DNA of 64,000 bases from Halichondria panicea (GCF_963675165.1 NC_087381.1:1984001-2048000), one strand, 5' to 3'. Positions 26,600 to 55,354 are shown, numbered from the stretch's first letter. Translations and numbers: made by a program. The notes: generated by a model not told the origin, from the letters alone.

Positions 26600-28348
26600 G
26601 ACTTGGTAGTTGTGACGTATCAGCACTAGAATTCAGTTCTGTCAGAGCAGATACAGTACAGTATTGGTAACACTGTATAATGGTGTTGCTTCTATTGAAT
26701 CGCTGTCCGCAGATACAAACTTGAATTTATCCAAACTGTCATATACACGCCTTAGTTTATTTGACTTGTAAAGAGAAGGTTGCTTGAACTCTATTCCATC
26801 TGGCAGACCTACTGGAACAACACTCATTTGCTCAGGATGAGAATAGAGAACTCTGCCTTGACCAGACACATTCCCTGTATATGGGGATTGTTTAATAGCA
26901 AAGGATCCATCATAATTCTAAACACAATAGCGAAAACCATAGCATGGACATTAATTTTAGCACGTGACATATATTACATAATATAGGAGTGATGTGAATA
27001 ATGTTATATACATGCAGCTGATTCAGAAGTGTGGTACGAATTGTGTATCATCTAGGTTACCAACATCATGCATCCTATACATGTATACACGAACAACTGC
27101 AAATTCAAAACTTACGATACTTCCGCTTCCAATCTGAACGAACATCGGCAAGCATATCATCATAGGTTTTCCGCTTCCTTTTCCTTAATCCTTTTTCAAG
27201 GTACACAGAAGCTGAGAAATGAAGCATAATTATATTCCAAATGGCAAATAATAATGATGCCCATACTGTATGATACTGAGGGCATGCAACTGACTATCAA
27301 CCCTACGTGCGAGCAAAAACTAAAGCCACGTTACCACACAAACTTAAAGAATCTTGTTTCAAGTCCTTCGATCCTCTTTCTCTTCTTCTTCTTGAGAAAG
27401 AAAATTGTCGGAATTTTCAAATCTACATAGATACGATCGAACCACATGCTCACCAGTCTTTTTGTTCAGTATCACTGAAAAGCCTTCATAATCTAACTTG
27501 GATAAAGTTTTCAACTGCAGAGGAATAAAAGAAACCTCTATTACTTCCATTACAATGGCTAAGGTTATATATAGCTAGAGTATATAACATAGAGAGAGTA
27601 TCGAACGTAAGCACACTGTGTATCAGATGTATGCAGAGAGTAACGTGACTTCCTGTATCTGTCATATTACATCGCCCACACTTAGATTGGTCAGTGTGCA
27701 AATTCCAAGCTTGTGACATCTGAAAGTCACGTTATACTCTCCACATACATACACAGTGTGACTACATTAATTTTGTTATACTCTTAGTTATAGGTACACA
27801 AGCGAAACACATTTCCTAAACTGGTTGTAGCTACTACACATAATTATAAGCAGTAACACTGGGACACTCATGGTAGTCACTACTCCACAAAGTAAAATAT
27901 AGGTGATACAACAATTACGTTATTAACTACATACAACAGTAGTAGAATGTATACGTACATTTTCCTCAATTGCCGAAATTAGCTCCCTTTCTTTGTCATA
28001 GAGTAACTGTCATAGAGTAACTGACTAACATTCAATGCCTTCTTCTTCCATTCATCCTGTTGCTCTAGTGACAACTCTGCCCAACGTCTGGAGCTCTGCC
28101 ATTACAGCTGGACCATCTGATTAGGAATGCAACAAATACACGTAATCATGTACTGCGCTAAGCACTTCGCTCAAAATTATTATGGCAACCAGCTGAATGC
28201 ATCAAGTACATGCATGCTATATAATACAGCTAGAACTTAGAGTAAAGTAAAGTTGGAATCCACCGATGTGGTTTCCCATGACACTGATTTCTGATGGCTC
28301 AACAATAGAAGCCTGAAGCAATTTCATTGGATATTCCGATACAACAGG
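26600..28348 (-). pseudogene. Decayed minus-strand gene with HMG-box-like segment, copy 1
   Basis: Exon-like open stretches with GT/AG borders, in transcription order: 28,264-28,348 (PVVSEYPMKLLQASIVEPSE), about 27,959-28,116 (RWAELSLEQQDEWKKKA, like the third helix of an HMG box, out of frame with the exon start), possibly about 27,360-27,550, 27,116-27,211 (LEKGLRKRKRKTYDDMLADV) and about 26,640-26,874 (NVSGQGRVLYSHPEQM, then GLPDGIEFKQPSLYKSNKLR). It converges on the KDZ gene and may belong to the same element or be an unrelated host gene. Frame breaks indicate decay. Confidence 0.45.
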
Positions 28349-28572
28349 CTAGGGAGTGTACACATGCAGTTAACTAAATTAGTAACAAGTTTAGCTATCT
28401 CCAAACATGTACAATGATGTAGTCTCAGGCATCTTTCTGATTATGCATGATTCAAGAATAAAGGAAATTCACAAAAATAAAAACAACAACACAACACACA
28501 TTATTTTAGCTATACAGAAGAGTATATACTAGCTAAAGTTCAGTATAATAATTATGTACGTGTTGCATGCCA

Positions 28573-43678
<15,106 letters not shown>

Positions 43679-44047
43679 CTGCGAGAATCAGTTGGAGGAA
43701 TTAATTGAAATACAGTGTGTATATAGAGTGTAGTAGGAGACTTAACGATAATCAATAGATTACTGTTGACAATAATTATAGTGCAGCATATCTAGCAGGG
43801 GGCTTGAGTACCACCTGGCCTCACATGCAGACATGCAACAATGAAACTAATCTATAGCTATCAGCACTAGAGAAGATGGAAATGGTCGAACCAGCCAGGT
43901 GTGGACAAGGCAAAAAAACCGTGCAACAAGTGTAATTCAACAACTCACTCGTGATCAAACCACAACGATTGTCCCCATAAATCAAAAACCAGAAAGTTAT
44001 CAAAGGTCTAGCTATACTGCACAGCTCTATCCTATCATATTCTATAC

Positions 44048-44846
44048 TAGCCTCGATCCCAGGCCGATCCGTCTCCAATTGAACGCTAGGTCGCCTACTA
44101 GGCCTGGTATTGATTGTATTTGGGCGTGATCTGGGCGTGGTTTTTTAATAAATTGACTCCGGTACAACAAAAAATGAATCCTCCAACAGTGGTCTTCAAC
44201 AACAGCCTCTGGGGCAGTATACAGCAGGAAATACTTCCCAGAAGACACTTCTTTGGCAGTGGCAACCAAATTTTTGTCGATTCCTTTATTGCTACTGAGC
44301 TACTGAGGATGGCAGCAGAAAAACACCTCTATTGTTTAGACTCCTGCCTGGTCAATTATGAGTCTCATGATGAGAGATACAAGGGGAGAGACAATTAACA
44401 AGAACAACACTTTTGTCAACAGGAGGAGCCTTGGTCCTACCTAGCTTGTAGTCCATTAAAAAGGGTAGCAACTGATATAGCAGAGAGACTTGCCATACCC
44501 CGTTGGGAACCAGATAAACACGTCCCTTCCCTCAAACAGGAGCTTGAGAGCCTGGGCCTGTTCTGCCATGAGAGTGAGGCCATCTTGCTTCAAACAAACA
44601 ACGCGTTGCATGCATGCCATAGCTAGCTAGCTATAAATTGAGAACATGACACGGAGCTACATTACTGTAAGTTTTACGGGAGTAAAATGCCTCTACGTAC
44701 ACCTTTAGTATTACAGAAAAAAAGCAGGAAACAAAATGTGAAGAATCTTTAGTTTCCGGTTCCTGCCACGCCCAGATACAATCAATACCAGGCCGTATTT
44801 TTCAACTTCGTTCTATTAAAAAAAAATCGGCCTGGGACCGAGGCTA
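44048..44846. mobile_element. MULE-like element, copy 2 (TAGCCTCGATCCCAGGCCGA ends)
   Basis: 799 bp, same outer terminal repeat as 36,791-37,869, with a second inverted pair inside (GGCCTGGTATTGATTGTATT near 44,100 and its complement near 44,765). Flanked by the 9-bp repeat ATTCTATAC (44,039-44,047 and 44,847-44,855). Unit 1 has the uninterrupted target near 22,670. A 94-codon plus-strand frame inside is unrecognised. Confidence 0.82.
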
Positions 44847-46070
44847 ATTCTATACTTGCAGGTTTTTATTATTACTAAGTTGTGACCACGCCCAATTTAG
44901 CATGCAAACATAATTCATGGGCGTTGGACTTCTGTAAGAGGTGAACCCAAAATTTAAAACTTTAAGTACCTCTCTGCTTTACTTTCTAGAAACACCCCTA
45001 CATGGTTGAGTCTCCTACTATACTATACCAAAGCGCTAAGCAAAGTAGATCGACACTTTTGATTGTGATAAAATAAGACGCATGCTTCCAAAATGCTTCC
45101 AAAATGCTATTATTCAGAGGTCAGTTTGCATCATTGTTGATTACAGTGGTGCCTCTTATTATGCAAATACAATGAACACAATGCTCTTATAGTACACATG
45201 AAGCTCCTTACGACCAGAATGAGGCTACAGCTGCATGTGTTAAAAATTCAATTTATTTAGATGCTCCATTGCAATGTTCTAACAATCATGAAACTACTTT
45301 AGAGCTTCTTACTAATTACCCCGTATCACAACACTGTATGTTGTGGTGGGTTTAAAGTGGGCGGACGTCCATTAGCATAATGTAGTAGTACAACACCTCA
45401 ATCCATTATGGAGCCTGACAATTGCACCAGATGGTTACAGGTTTGTGGTTGCAACAGTTTTGTTTTTTTGTGCACCAGCTAGTGTACTATTACAGCTATT
45501 AAATGTACACAAATTATTATGCTCACAATTATAATAGCTATAAGGCTTAAATCTCATTTAGCCCTGCTTCATCAAAAGACTCACGTTGCGCATGACCTGT
45601 AGAGCTTGATACCAGCATACAGATGACAATCACCAGCATCTTTGAGACTGAAGAAATCATCATTCTCCTGTGTACATTATAAATTAAATGAGGACAGAAA
45701 ATAACACTAGTTGGCTGGTTAAAATCCTAAATACTTTGCAGTACATTCACTTACATTCAGTTCCAGATTCATTCATTAGTACTGCACACTCCTGTACTGC
45801 ACAGACTAAAGACCGAAGTCAGCTTTTTAGAGTAGTGCGGCTATACTTCGAGGGAAGACCGCAGTTGAACATTTCCGAATGTTTCTATTTTAACGCTAGC
45901 CTAGTGTAAAATTGTTATGTGCTATGTATAACAATTTTAATCAGAGCTCAGCTGGCCGGTGCGAGACTAATCTACCATAAATATTAAAAGTTACTGGCCA
46001 TCACCACCACGTCCAGAGTGCTGTGTATGATTATATAGACTTCCATTTGACTACAATCATGCTCATGCAG

Positions 46071-46374
46071 TCATGCAGCGAGGTTGTTGTGCCTCATATT
46101 TATAGCCAATCAGTTTGCATATCTCTTGAGTTGAGTATTTATAATCAACTGCATGGATGTATATAATTGTTGCTATTTCTATACATCCATGCAGTTGATT
46201 ATAAATACTTGTACTTTAGTGTATATAAAGGAAACTTTACAACTCCTCTCCAAGTCTATAGAGAACCTCGATACGAGTTACCACAAATATATAATCGTTG
46301 TGAATGAGTCACTCAACTCAAGAGATATGCAAACTGATTGGCTATAAATATGAGGCACAACAACCTCGCTGCAT
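46071..46374. mobile_element. Nested foldback element, unit 2 side
   Basis: Duplicate of 23,761-24,061 with the same outer and inner arms, carried along by the large duplication. Confidence 0.6.
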
Positions 46375-46546
46375 AACTTGCAGTGTATACTTTTGTACAT
46401 TTATGTGTGTATACACAATGACACAATGCATTGAAGAGCACACTGCATAGTTTCGATGTATGTTTTGGAATGAGTTCATCACCCACGCGTAGCTGTAATG
46501 TATACAGACAATTATGGCTGTGTTTGTTCAAATTCTTCAAGCTCAC

Positions 46547-46823
46547 CAATAGACAGAGTTGCTGCACCAAAAGTGACTACAGTACTGATCTCAGTATGTT
46601 GGTCACAACGACTGTGTAGTCTCCTGCATCGCCAGACTCACCATTGATAATTCGAAGAGTAGCTGTAGCGGATCCCTCAATCTCTCCGTCACTGTCAGTC
46701 AAAGCGTTCCTATCAGACCAAACCACTGGTACGTCAGTACTAAACCAGAAGCTTTTACAGTGAATGTAGCAGTTCCACTTGCTTCCACACTGACATTGCT
46801 TGGTTGTACGTCAATTACGGGCC
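46547..46823 (-). pseudogene. Broken Ig-like exon, unit 2 side
   Basis: 277 nt, same length and same frame breaks as 24,232-24,508. Confidence 0.7.
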
Positions 46824-47094
46824 CTATATATAGACTTAATTCACTTCACGACATTCATATACCTTCATACGATTAACTGGAAAAAATCAACCAAAGGTAC
46901 GTAGAAAGCAGTTAATGATACGCTACATGTTTTAAAACAGTGCATACTGCAGGATAAGATTTCTACTCTCAGTTGACGACAAGTTTTCCACAGTATAGGT
47001 GAGAGTTTTGAGGGTTGTGTATGTATGTACATGATAATAATATTATACATGCATATACGTACACAAACATGTTGCATGCACATTCATTGCACAG

Positions 47095-48485
47095 GTTATG
47101 CAAACAGTCAAGTAGACTTTCAGTATTTTGTGCCAGCAATGAATGTCCTGCATGCCTGTCCAAAGGTAGGTGTGTTTTACATTAATCTAATGATTATCAC
47201 TTACTGTGCTGTTAGGCAGAGATGCTTTGAATCCAATGATTATGTTAATAGACGCAAACTTTCGTCTTTGTTGCCGTATCAATGCTGCTAAAGAAATCAA
47301 AGACACAGAACCTTTGATTTCACCTTCATTCTTCCTATCCCAGAAAGAAGTTGACTGCTGTACGTAACCTCACAAGAACGTCCTACCACTACAGAGGTAC
47401 GTGCATTTATATTTAACACTCAGAATTTTCATAATAATTATACCTACCTAGACTACTGTACATGTTTTTCATTAGAGTATAGCTGCAGTGAATTCAAAGC
47501 TGGCAATGCGTTACGCTCTCGATCACGCTATCACTCCCTTGATGAAACTGCTGTGTTAGGAGCGATCTGTAGACATAACTTCCCTCTACAAATTTTGAGC
47601 CTCAAACATGGGGAAAGGTTGTTTAATAATTAATAAAGCTTGAGATACAGTATTTATATAATACCTTGAATTTCCACAGGCTAGCATATGTAGATTTTCT
47701 ACTGGGGTCTATGAGGCGTCTTCTACCTGAACATGTTAACCTATTGTATGACATTGGCTGTAAACTTAAAGCTCACTGGAAGGTAATTATGAAGAGGCTT
47801 TTAAGCTCTTTAATAAACATCCGAAAGCAGCAGGTTTTGAACAACAATTGTCTAAGGAGCGTGTATTCTAATCCTCACTCGCCATGCTGGTAATACTGAT
47901 AGAGAAATGAGTGTAGATGCTTTCACATGATTCGTGTCTTTCAGGTGGAAGCTTCCAGAGTACACAAGCTGATTCAATCTTGTACATTAAGGATAAAGAA
48001 GCTATTTGAAGAATATCAAGAAGTAGATCTACAAAGAAACGCAAATGGTGATGTGTCAAGCACCTCTGTTAAAGATGTATGTGACCTTAAGTCAATTAGC
48101 TTCTGGGCGACGGAACACTCATATCCCATATCACTGGATGTGAGAGCAGAATACCAGTTTCTATAGTCAACGACAATTTGTTGAACTTTGTAACCTAATA
48201 GACCAAACAAGTGAAGAGCAACAACTTTCTGTATCTGACATGATCCGTACGCTGATATTCTATAGGAACCAGTTAAAAAAGGCTACGATACGCTTATATC
48301 AATGCATCGGTCACTATGATTCGACCCATATTAAGACCGTTTCTTTGAGGACCACCTGTCTCCAATTATTGACTATCTACCCACAGGAGTTGCTGGTCAT
48401 ATTGCTGCCTTATTGTATTGTTGTGATGAACTATAATTATATTAAAAGCAAGATCATCGGAGGAGGTCATGGCGTGTGTAGTTAA
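47095..48485 (+). pseudogene. KDZ-type transposase gene, copy 2
   Basis: Same exons as copy 1: 47,095-47,165 (NECPACLSK), 47,222-47,396, 47,476-47,617 and 47,680-47,782, then later pieces to 48,485. The second exon is 175 nt against 171 in copy 1, so at least one of the pair is frameshifted. Intron sequences match copy 1, showing duplication as DNA within the larger block rather than separate transposition. Confidence 0.72.
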
Positions 48486-48889
48486 AGCCTATTGGGAGAA
48501 AGATTGCACAATTTCCTCTAGACTTGTGGGTGACGCTAGGACTGTATACATTCAATGGTGATTAAATGTCTTCACAGTGTTCATGAAACGACCCTTGGCA
48601 CCACACCAGTATTCTCAGTGAGAGCCACTGCTTCCAAAGACCCTGACAATTCTACAGATCTAATATTTCTGCTCATCCGATAGCGACTCTGATGATCTAC
48701 GTATTAGTGATTGACTATTATACTAAATTGGCTTGTTTAATAAATGTAATTACTGTTCCTATTAGCATATTACATCATACTTGAAATTAGCTTAATAAAC
48801 ATGTACATAATGAAACTTGACAGACAGTCTACATACATGTATAATTTATGTATAGATATGAATATTGTATACTGTACATTTAAACGTAA

Positions 48890-49660
48890 TCCATAATCAA
48901 TCACGACTCGGTATAGTTGTGACGTATCAGCACTAGAATTCAGTTCTGTCAGAGCAGATACGGTATTGGTAACACTGTATAATGGTGTTGCTTCTATTGA
49001 AAAGTTGTCCACAGATATAAACTTGAATTTATCCAAACTGTCATATACATGCACGCCTTAGTTCATTTGACTTGTAAAGAGAAGGTTGCTTGAACTCTAT
49101 TCCATCTGGCAGACCAACTGGAACAACACTCATTTGCTCAGGATGAGAATAGAGAACTCTGCCTTGACCAGACACATTCCCTGTATATAGGTAATAGCAA
49201 AGGATCCATCATAATTATAAACACAATAGCGAACACCATAGCATGGACGTTAATTTTAGCACATGACGTATATTTAGGAGTGATGTGAATAATGTTACAT
49301 GCAGCTGATTCAAAAGTGATATCTGTCATATTACATCACCCACACTTAGATTGGTCAGTGTGCAAATTCCAAGCATCAGAAAGTCACGTTACTCTCCACA
49401 TACATCTGATACACAGTCTGACTACATTAATTTTGTTATACTCTTAGTTATAGGTAACACGAGCGAAACATATTTCCTAAATTGGTTGTACTATAAGCAG
49501 TAACACTGGGACACTCATGGTAGTCACCACTCCACAAAGTGAAATATAGGTACAACAAATCACACTTGTGGTTTCTTAACCATGACACTGATTTCGGATG
49601 GCTCAACAATTAATACAAATAGAAGCCTGAAGCAATTTCATTGGATATTCCGATACAACA
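48890..49660 (-). pseudogene. Decayed HMG-box-like gene remnant, copy 2
   Basis: Matches the two ends of 26,600-28,348 (YDSLDKFKFISVD near 49,030; the VVSEYPMKLLQASI exon near 49,625-49,660) but lacks about 620 bp corresponding to 27,035-27,655 and most of the HMG-like exon. Confidence 0.4.
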
Positions 49661-49929
49661 GGCTAGGGAGTGTACACATGCAGTGAACTAAATTAGTAAC
49701 AAGTTTAGCTATCTCCAAACATGTACAATGATGTAGTCTTAGGCATCTTTCTTATGTAGGTGGCAAACCTGATAGCACCCCCCTGGCTACGCCCCTGTGA
49801 CCTCTGATCTTTAATATGCAGTGACTAGCCCACGGTGTTGTCAGGTGGCAATGGTTTCCAAGGTGCAGTACAAGAACAAAACGTGGGACGATTACGGTAC
49901 CTGGTCTCATCGATAGAACTTAATTGTCT

Positions 49930-50245
49930 TCAGATCGTGGCACCACATGGAAGCAAACTACACTGGAAACCACTCCCTTCACTGCACTCTGGGGATTGGC
50001 AACAGAGGATGCGTGCACGAATCACTTCAAGTTCAGTGCATTTGGCTTAGACGTTATCACGTGACCGCAATGAGCAATGCACTGAACTTGTAGTGATTCG
50101 TGCACGCATGTCGGACCTCCACTGGACTGGAAAGCTGCCGTGTTGGAGTTGTCCTGTTGTAGAACAAACCACAAAATGCGTAATGCGTGGGTGATATTGC
50201 TTCAGCCTCGAGAACAGACCACCAGTGAAGGGAGTGGTTTCCAGT
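49930..50245. mobile_element. Foldback element
   Basis: GCGTGCACGAATCACTTCAA near 50,010 pairs with its complement near 50,090-50,107, and GGAAACCACTCCCTTCACTG (49,968-49,987) with its complement at 50,221-50,240. No coding signal. Confidence 0.5.
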
Positions 50246-50692
50246 CTAGACGCGAACAAAACGAACATTATTGGATAGGAGTTACAAGTTACAAGTTACA
50301 ATGTGCATATCCTTTACTCACTCCCCCATTGCATAGCATCAGGACTGCAGCATAATTATATTCAAAGAGGAACACAGCATCAGAATAAACAAGTTTTTAC
50401 GAATCGGCTATTTGGTACGATATCTCTACATACGTAAGTCTGATTATGATGTTCTGGTGTGACAAGTCCCATCACAGACGCTCGCCTGCATACAAAAGAG
50501 AGGTGTACATGTATTGACAAGATTATTGAGTGTCCAGCTAGATCTACACTACAGACCGAGCATAATAAATATTAGCGCGACAAGAAAAGGGGAACACCCC
50601 GCTATTGACAAAAGGGTATATAGATACATTGGCTGCACTCAAAGCGCACAAATTACGTATCGTGTGAATGAACGGAACAAGTATAATCTCAC

Positions 50693-52152
50693 CATCATCA
50701 TCAATAATGGTAACCATGGCAGTAGCGTCCACCACGTTTACTGGAAACACACCATCTAGGGCCTCAATCTGAAGACTTAACTGCTCCACATTCTCCACAA
50801 CTTTATCATTCAAAATTATCAGTGTTCCCTCGTACTGCAGCTCCTCAATGGCAAAGGTAATCACTTCATCGATGCTCTCATAATCCCTACCAGCTGTGAG
50901 TGAACAGGAGTGTATACAGGTTATGCATTATGCAAGAGGGATGTACAACTCAGAGGAAAGAGGTACGACAGGCCCCGCCCATGTCGTATGTTTTTGCTGA
51001 GTGTAATCAGAGGCTAATAGCTTGAGCTGCACCGCGCCTGTCAGACCTCTTCTGTGTACAGCTAATACATCCCTCTTGTATGACGTAATAACCTACTTAT
51101 TGCTGATTGTGTAATAATTTCAAGGATCATTACCTAATGGACCAATCAGATTACAGGATTTTGCCCGACTGCATTGGGATTTGCCACACATCAATGTACT
51201 TACATGACCACAGTCATGTTGTCAGGTGGAAATGGTTTCGAAGGTGCAGTATAAGAACGAAACGTAGGACGATTATCATTCAAAAAGCAGTGTATGGTAC
51301 AGTGTATGGGCACCAATCAATACATATAATGTGTAAGCTTTACTGTCAGAGTGCCAGCAGCCATTCGAAACTTGTAGGCATGCAGCTTTGCAGCTCTTCC
51401 CTGACTCTTTTGGCTAACAAACAGCTAGCGTTTTAATGCAAGGCTAAGTTTATGCGAACAGATGATGCTATAAAAGAGACCTTTAATGTAGATTAAACTA
51501 AGAAAGAAGCTTTAGTTCGCAAATCCAGGAATAAAATCCAAGAGAACGTGGATAGAAGTCAGTTTTCGTCGCATTGCGCAGTTACAGCTGGAACAGACAC
51601 AGACCAGACAGACGCACGCACGCACACACGCACGCACACACGCACGCACACACACGTACACACACACACACACACACACACAGTAAGCCAGCTTTACCGC
51701 AAAGGAGGTACGACACGGTCACACGACCATGCAGCCAAAAATATTATGCTTTAACTTATGAACAAGACTGTGTACTTTTATAGTGGATGTGGTTTAGAGT
51801 GTCTTTCAAGAAATACACTTAAAGTTTCTAAGATAAGGCTGGTTGATTGTTTGGCTTATGCTGATGTGAAACAGCTTTTCAACCGATTTAATGACTTATT
51901 TGTCTTTTTTGCCTTCACTAAAGAAGTAGCAGCCACGTAAGCTTAACTGCGTGTCGTACCTCCCCTGGCTTTACCGTATCCCTCGTGCGGCTACGCCGAG
52001 GCATATTGACCCACCAATTGCTGAGTCATCAATAGTGAAGAGTCTGACTCTGACGTCACCCACTGCCCCACGAGTCTTGTCCAGAGTGAACCTGAAAATG
52101 CACACCCCCTCTCTCGCACTCAGTGATACGTCAGAGAAACTCACATTCATTA
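50693..52152 (-). CDS. Unit 3 Calx-beta domain 2 (two exons)
   Basis: Exons 52,015-52,152 (138 nt; VSFSDVSLSAREGVCIFRFT) and 50,693-50,893 (201 nt; ITFAIEELQYEGTLIILNDK, ending IIDDDG). The donor of the first exon (GTGGGT) lies within 10 bp of the end of a repeat family R copy. Confidence 0.68.
51480..52005 (+). repeat. Repeat family R, copy 3, interrupted
   Basis: AAGCTTTAGTTCGCAAATCC near 51,508, a CACG/CA microsatellite (51,607-51,682), and the family end (CCGTATCCCTCGTGCGGCTA) after the hAT-like insertion at 51,700-51,967. Confidence 0.6.
51700..51967. mobile_element. hAT-like MITE inserted in repeat R
   Basis: 268 bp with ends CAAAGGAGGTACGACACG and CGTGTCGTACCTCCCCTG, flanked by GCTTTACCG on both sides (51,691-51,699 and 51,968-51,976). 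A CARRGG start and 8-9 bp duplication fit hAT. Removing it restores the repeat R sequence. Confidence 0.75.
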
Positions 52153-53740
52153 CTGTGGAGTTGAAGAATACATGTGGTGAAATTTATAATTATGTGTCAA
52201 TCGTTTATCAAAATTACTATCTTCTATTTTTATGCACTATAGCTTATATACAGCAACATATAGATTTCCTCGTTTGGATCTGACGTTGGTGTATGTAATT
52301 AGCTAGTTGATCACTTAGACCTTTCCTGTACCCCACGTTTCCTGTGTTGTAATTGTTAAATTGTCATTCATGCATGGGTTCTCTTTCTCAGTGACTCAGT
52401 GATAAATAAAATGCAAGTAAGAGTTTCTGTACGCTTCTAGTCACGATTGAAATCAGTAAATAAATTATTTGGACAAAATACTGCTTCGTTCTCGAGGTTT
52501 GTTTACTTTTGAAGACTATTCAAGACTCTTCATACTCGTGTGTAGCACCATCTAGATCTGTTAGCTATAATTCTACTTAGTAGTTAGCTCTGCACTAGAA
52601 CGCTAGCTATAGGTAGCTGCAAGAGTGAGAAAACTGCTGCAAAGCCACACTGTTTTATGAGCCTACACTAATTACCCCGTGCAGGAGTGATTGGTGTGTG
52701 TGTGTGGACACAACATGAGCTGTTTGTGCAAACTAGACACTACTTCTATTTAATGAGACACAGACTTGAAACTTGTAGGCAATCTTTGAAGGCGACAACA
52801 TCGCTTATTGTTGCTTTATAGATTAACGATCAGTACCCAATTATAATTGTTAACTTTAAAAAGTTTTTGTTACAGTATCCGTTTGCCGTTGTGCAATGAA
52901 GCTCAACGCACGGGTGAATGCTCTATATGCATGAGCACCTTTTTACGGATTTTGCAGCAACAAGCATATGGTCGACCATTTCCCACTCTTTAAACAATTT
53001 CCTGTCCACAGTTTATTCTAATAATAGCCTAAAGTGCTATAGTACAGGATATGCTTACACTGAGGCATCAGCACCTGCGGGCTTTCATTTTCTTTATTGC
53101 TTTGTGCATGCTCTAGCCTGGCGGCCTGCTCCTATAGCGGCGCCTTTTGTGTATTGGCTGCTCCCTGTCATTGTTGTACTTAGTTACAGTCTACATACTA
53201 GTTGATGTACGGTTGAATTTTAGAATCTGCTAAAAAAAAGAAAACTGCTGCATGCTGCTCGGTGCACGAACTCAACAGTATATATAAATTTAATAGCCAG
53301 TATCGTGTGCTGATGACATGCACTTAATGTATACACAATTATGGTCGATCATTTCCCACTCTTGACTTTCCCTGTCTGTGACCTGTAATTACCCAAAGTT
53401 GGAAAAGCCTACATGTTACCAAAATTAATGCAAAAATGTTCATCATGATAATTTGTCATGACATTGTGTGTACAATAGATAGTATAGCTTTATGTTATGC
53501 GATAGAGGGATGGAGGGGACGGGGGAATGATAGGACATTAAGTAATAGGAGGGGGCGGGGGAATGATAGGACATTGACCGATATTTATTCATTAGTTTTA
53601 TGGTTGTAACAGTAGATAAGTGTGTGTGAGGCATACCGCGGTGCTTTCATTGATTCAAGAGTATAGATAAGAGTAAGAGTGTTGAACACTGGTATAGTAT
53701 TAACAGCATTTGCCTGGTACTGCGTCATCACTGATAGATC

Positions 53741-54266
53741 CAGTGGCGTAGGCAGAGGGAGCTGACGGGACTAGAGCCTCCCCCTTTTGTGCTCCATCAA
53801 CTCCAACTTAGCTTGAATCACTGTGATCTGTCAATTTATTCTGCATGCATATTTGTATTGAACACTTTACTTTATTGTATTAACCATTATTGATTTCTGT
53901 AGTCACTTTTACCAGTATTCCGTTATTGTGTCACGTTATGTAATAGAATTTAATCAAGCAATGCGCTACTACTTTATTCATGCTCATTTCTTTGTAGCCC
54001 TACCGCATTGCCTCTTTTTGTGATTTTTACTATTCTTTTGTTAGCTTCTGTATTTAGATGCATACACCCTGTTTCTGTCTCACCATTCACTTCATTTTAT
54101 GTTTCTGGACAAGAATTTGGAATGAAATACTCAGATGTTATGTAATTGAAATGTGGGCAGGGCCATCTGATGCACATGCTTACTGCTGAGGAAAAGCTAA
54201 CCTTTTTTTAACATTCAGCTGAACCAATTTGAGCCCTGCCCTTCCCAAATCCTGCCTACGCCACTG
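53741..54266. mobile_element. hAT-like MITE (CAGTGGCGTAGGCAG ends)
   Basis: 526 bp with matching ends CAGTGGCGTAGGCAG and CTGCCTACGCCACTG. AGATC flanks both sides. Sits in the large intron of unit 3. Confidence 0.7.
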
Positions 54267-54489
54267 AGATCAGTTAATATGTTAGCAACACTTTCCAGAA
54301 ATCATACATGCTGATTGTGCAGTTCCTGATACAGGTCAGTGCTACAAACCACAGGTCACAGTTTACTCAAGAGCACTCATTACATGTAATTGAAAAGTGA
54401 CGACAGTAATGACCTGGTTCCACATTTACTATAGATAAGAGTAATAGTGTTGAACTACTGTACTCCTGCATGCTTAACTAACATGCTAT

Positions 54490-54720
54490 AATTATGCCGC
54501 GGTGTGCATGCGCAAGCGAGGTATATATATACGGTATAGTGTGTTTCACAGTGTGTCTGTGTGTGTCTGTGTAGACTGCTACAGCTGCTCAAGGATATGA
54601 AGTTCAAGTAAGAGTTTCTATAGGCTTCTAGTCATTTTTCTTGGATTTTAATTCGTGGATTTGCAAAATAATCCTTTGTTCTCGAGTTGTGCCTAGTTTT
54701 GCTTACTTGGAATGCCTTGC
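54490..54720 (-). repeat. Repeat family R, copy 4 (inverted)
   Basis: Reverse complement of the family: GCATGCGCAAGCGAGGTATA, a GT-rich stretch, CTTGGATTTTAATTCGTGG. Adjoins the long-inverted-repeat element at 54,817. Confidence 0.55.
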
Positions 54721-54816
54721 AGCCTTTTCAGAAGAGTGCGTAGCAAAACTTGTCCATGGAGTGTTGCTACTCTATACTTAGTAGTTAGCTCTGCACTATA
54801 TAGAACGCTAGCTATA

Positions 54817-55354
54817 TCCGACTAGAAAACATTTGCAATGTGAAAAATTGCTAGGATTGGCCAGGGGAACCACAAAAACGCGTGGAAACAAGAAATCAGA
54901 CGAGAGCATAACTCCAATCCGTTACAACGTCAATCACATGTACTGGTAGTTTTACATATTTTCCCGGCCAATATACCACGCAATTTTTACTGGTGGGGTG
55001 ATGACCAATCCCTATTATACATCCATTTTGGAATGTGCGGGCATATAATCATTATGATTTGTGATGAATTGATGTTCCTAATACATGCAGTGTTGAGCAC
55101 AGATACACACAGTCCATCCATGCGTAGTAACATGCACGGACCGTACTGGTGACCTGCATGGAATGATGTGGTGGATGGAAGTTGGTAGATGGATCTAGAA
55201 CACAGTCTATATACTATGTATTGTACATGCTCATGACGTTGTAACGGATTGGAGTTATGCTAGCTCTCGTCTGATTTCTTGTTTCCACGCTTTTTTGTGG
55301 TTCCCCTGACCAATCCTAGCAATTTTTCACATTGCAAATGTTTTTCTAGTCGGA
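54817..55354. mobile_element. Long-inverted-repeat element, copy 1
   Basis: 538 bp with terminal repeats of about 120 bp (TCCGACTAGAAAACATTTGC inward to CCGTTACAACGTCA, mirrored at the right). No transposase. Most complete of three copies in the window. Confidence 0.75.

Noticed and set aside
44114-44398. 94-codon plus-strand frame inside the second MULE-like element
   Set aside because: No match to transposase motifs that I recognise, and part of it is terminal repeat sequence.
51548-51783. Open frames with Thr-His repeats over the CACG/CA microsatellite
   Set aside because: They are simple-sequence translations with no splice support or domain.
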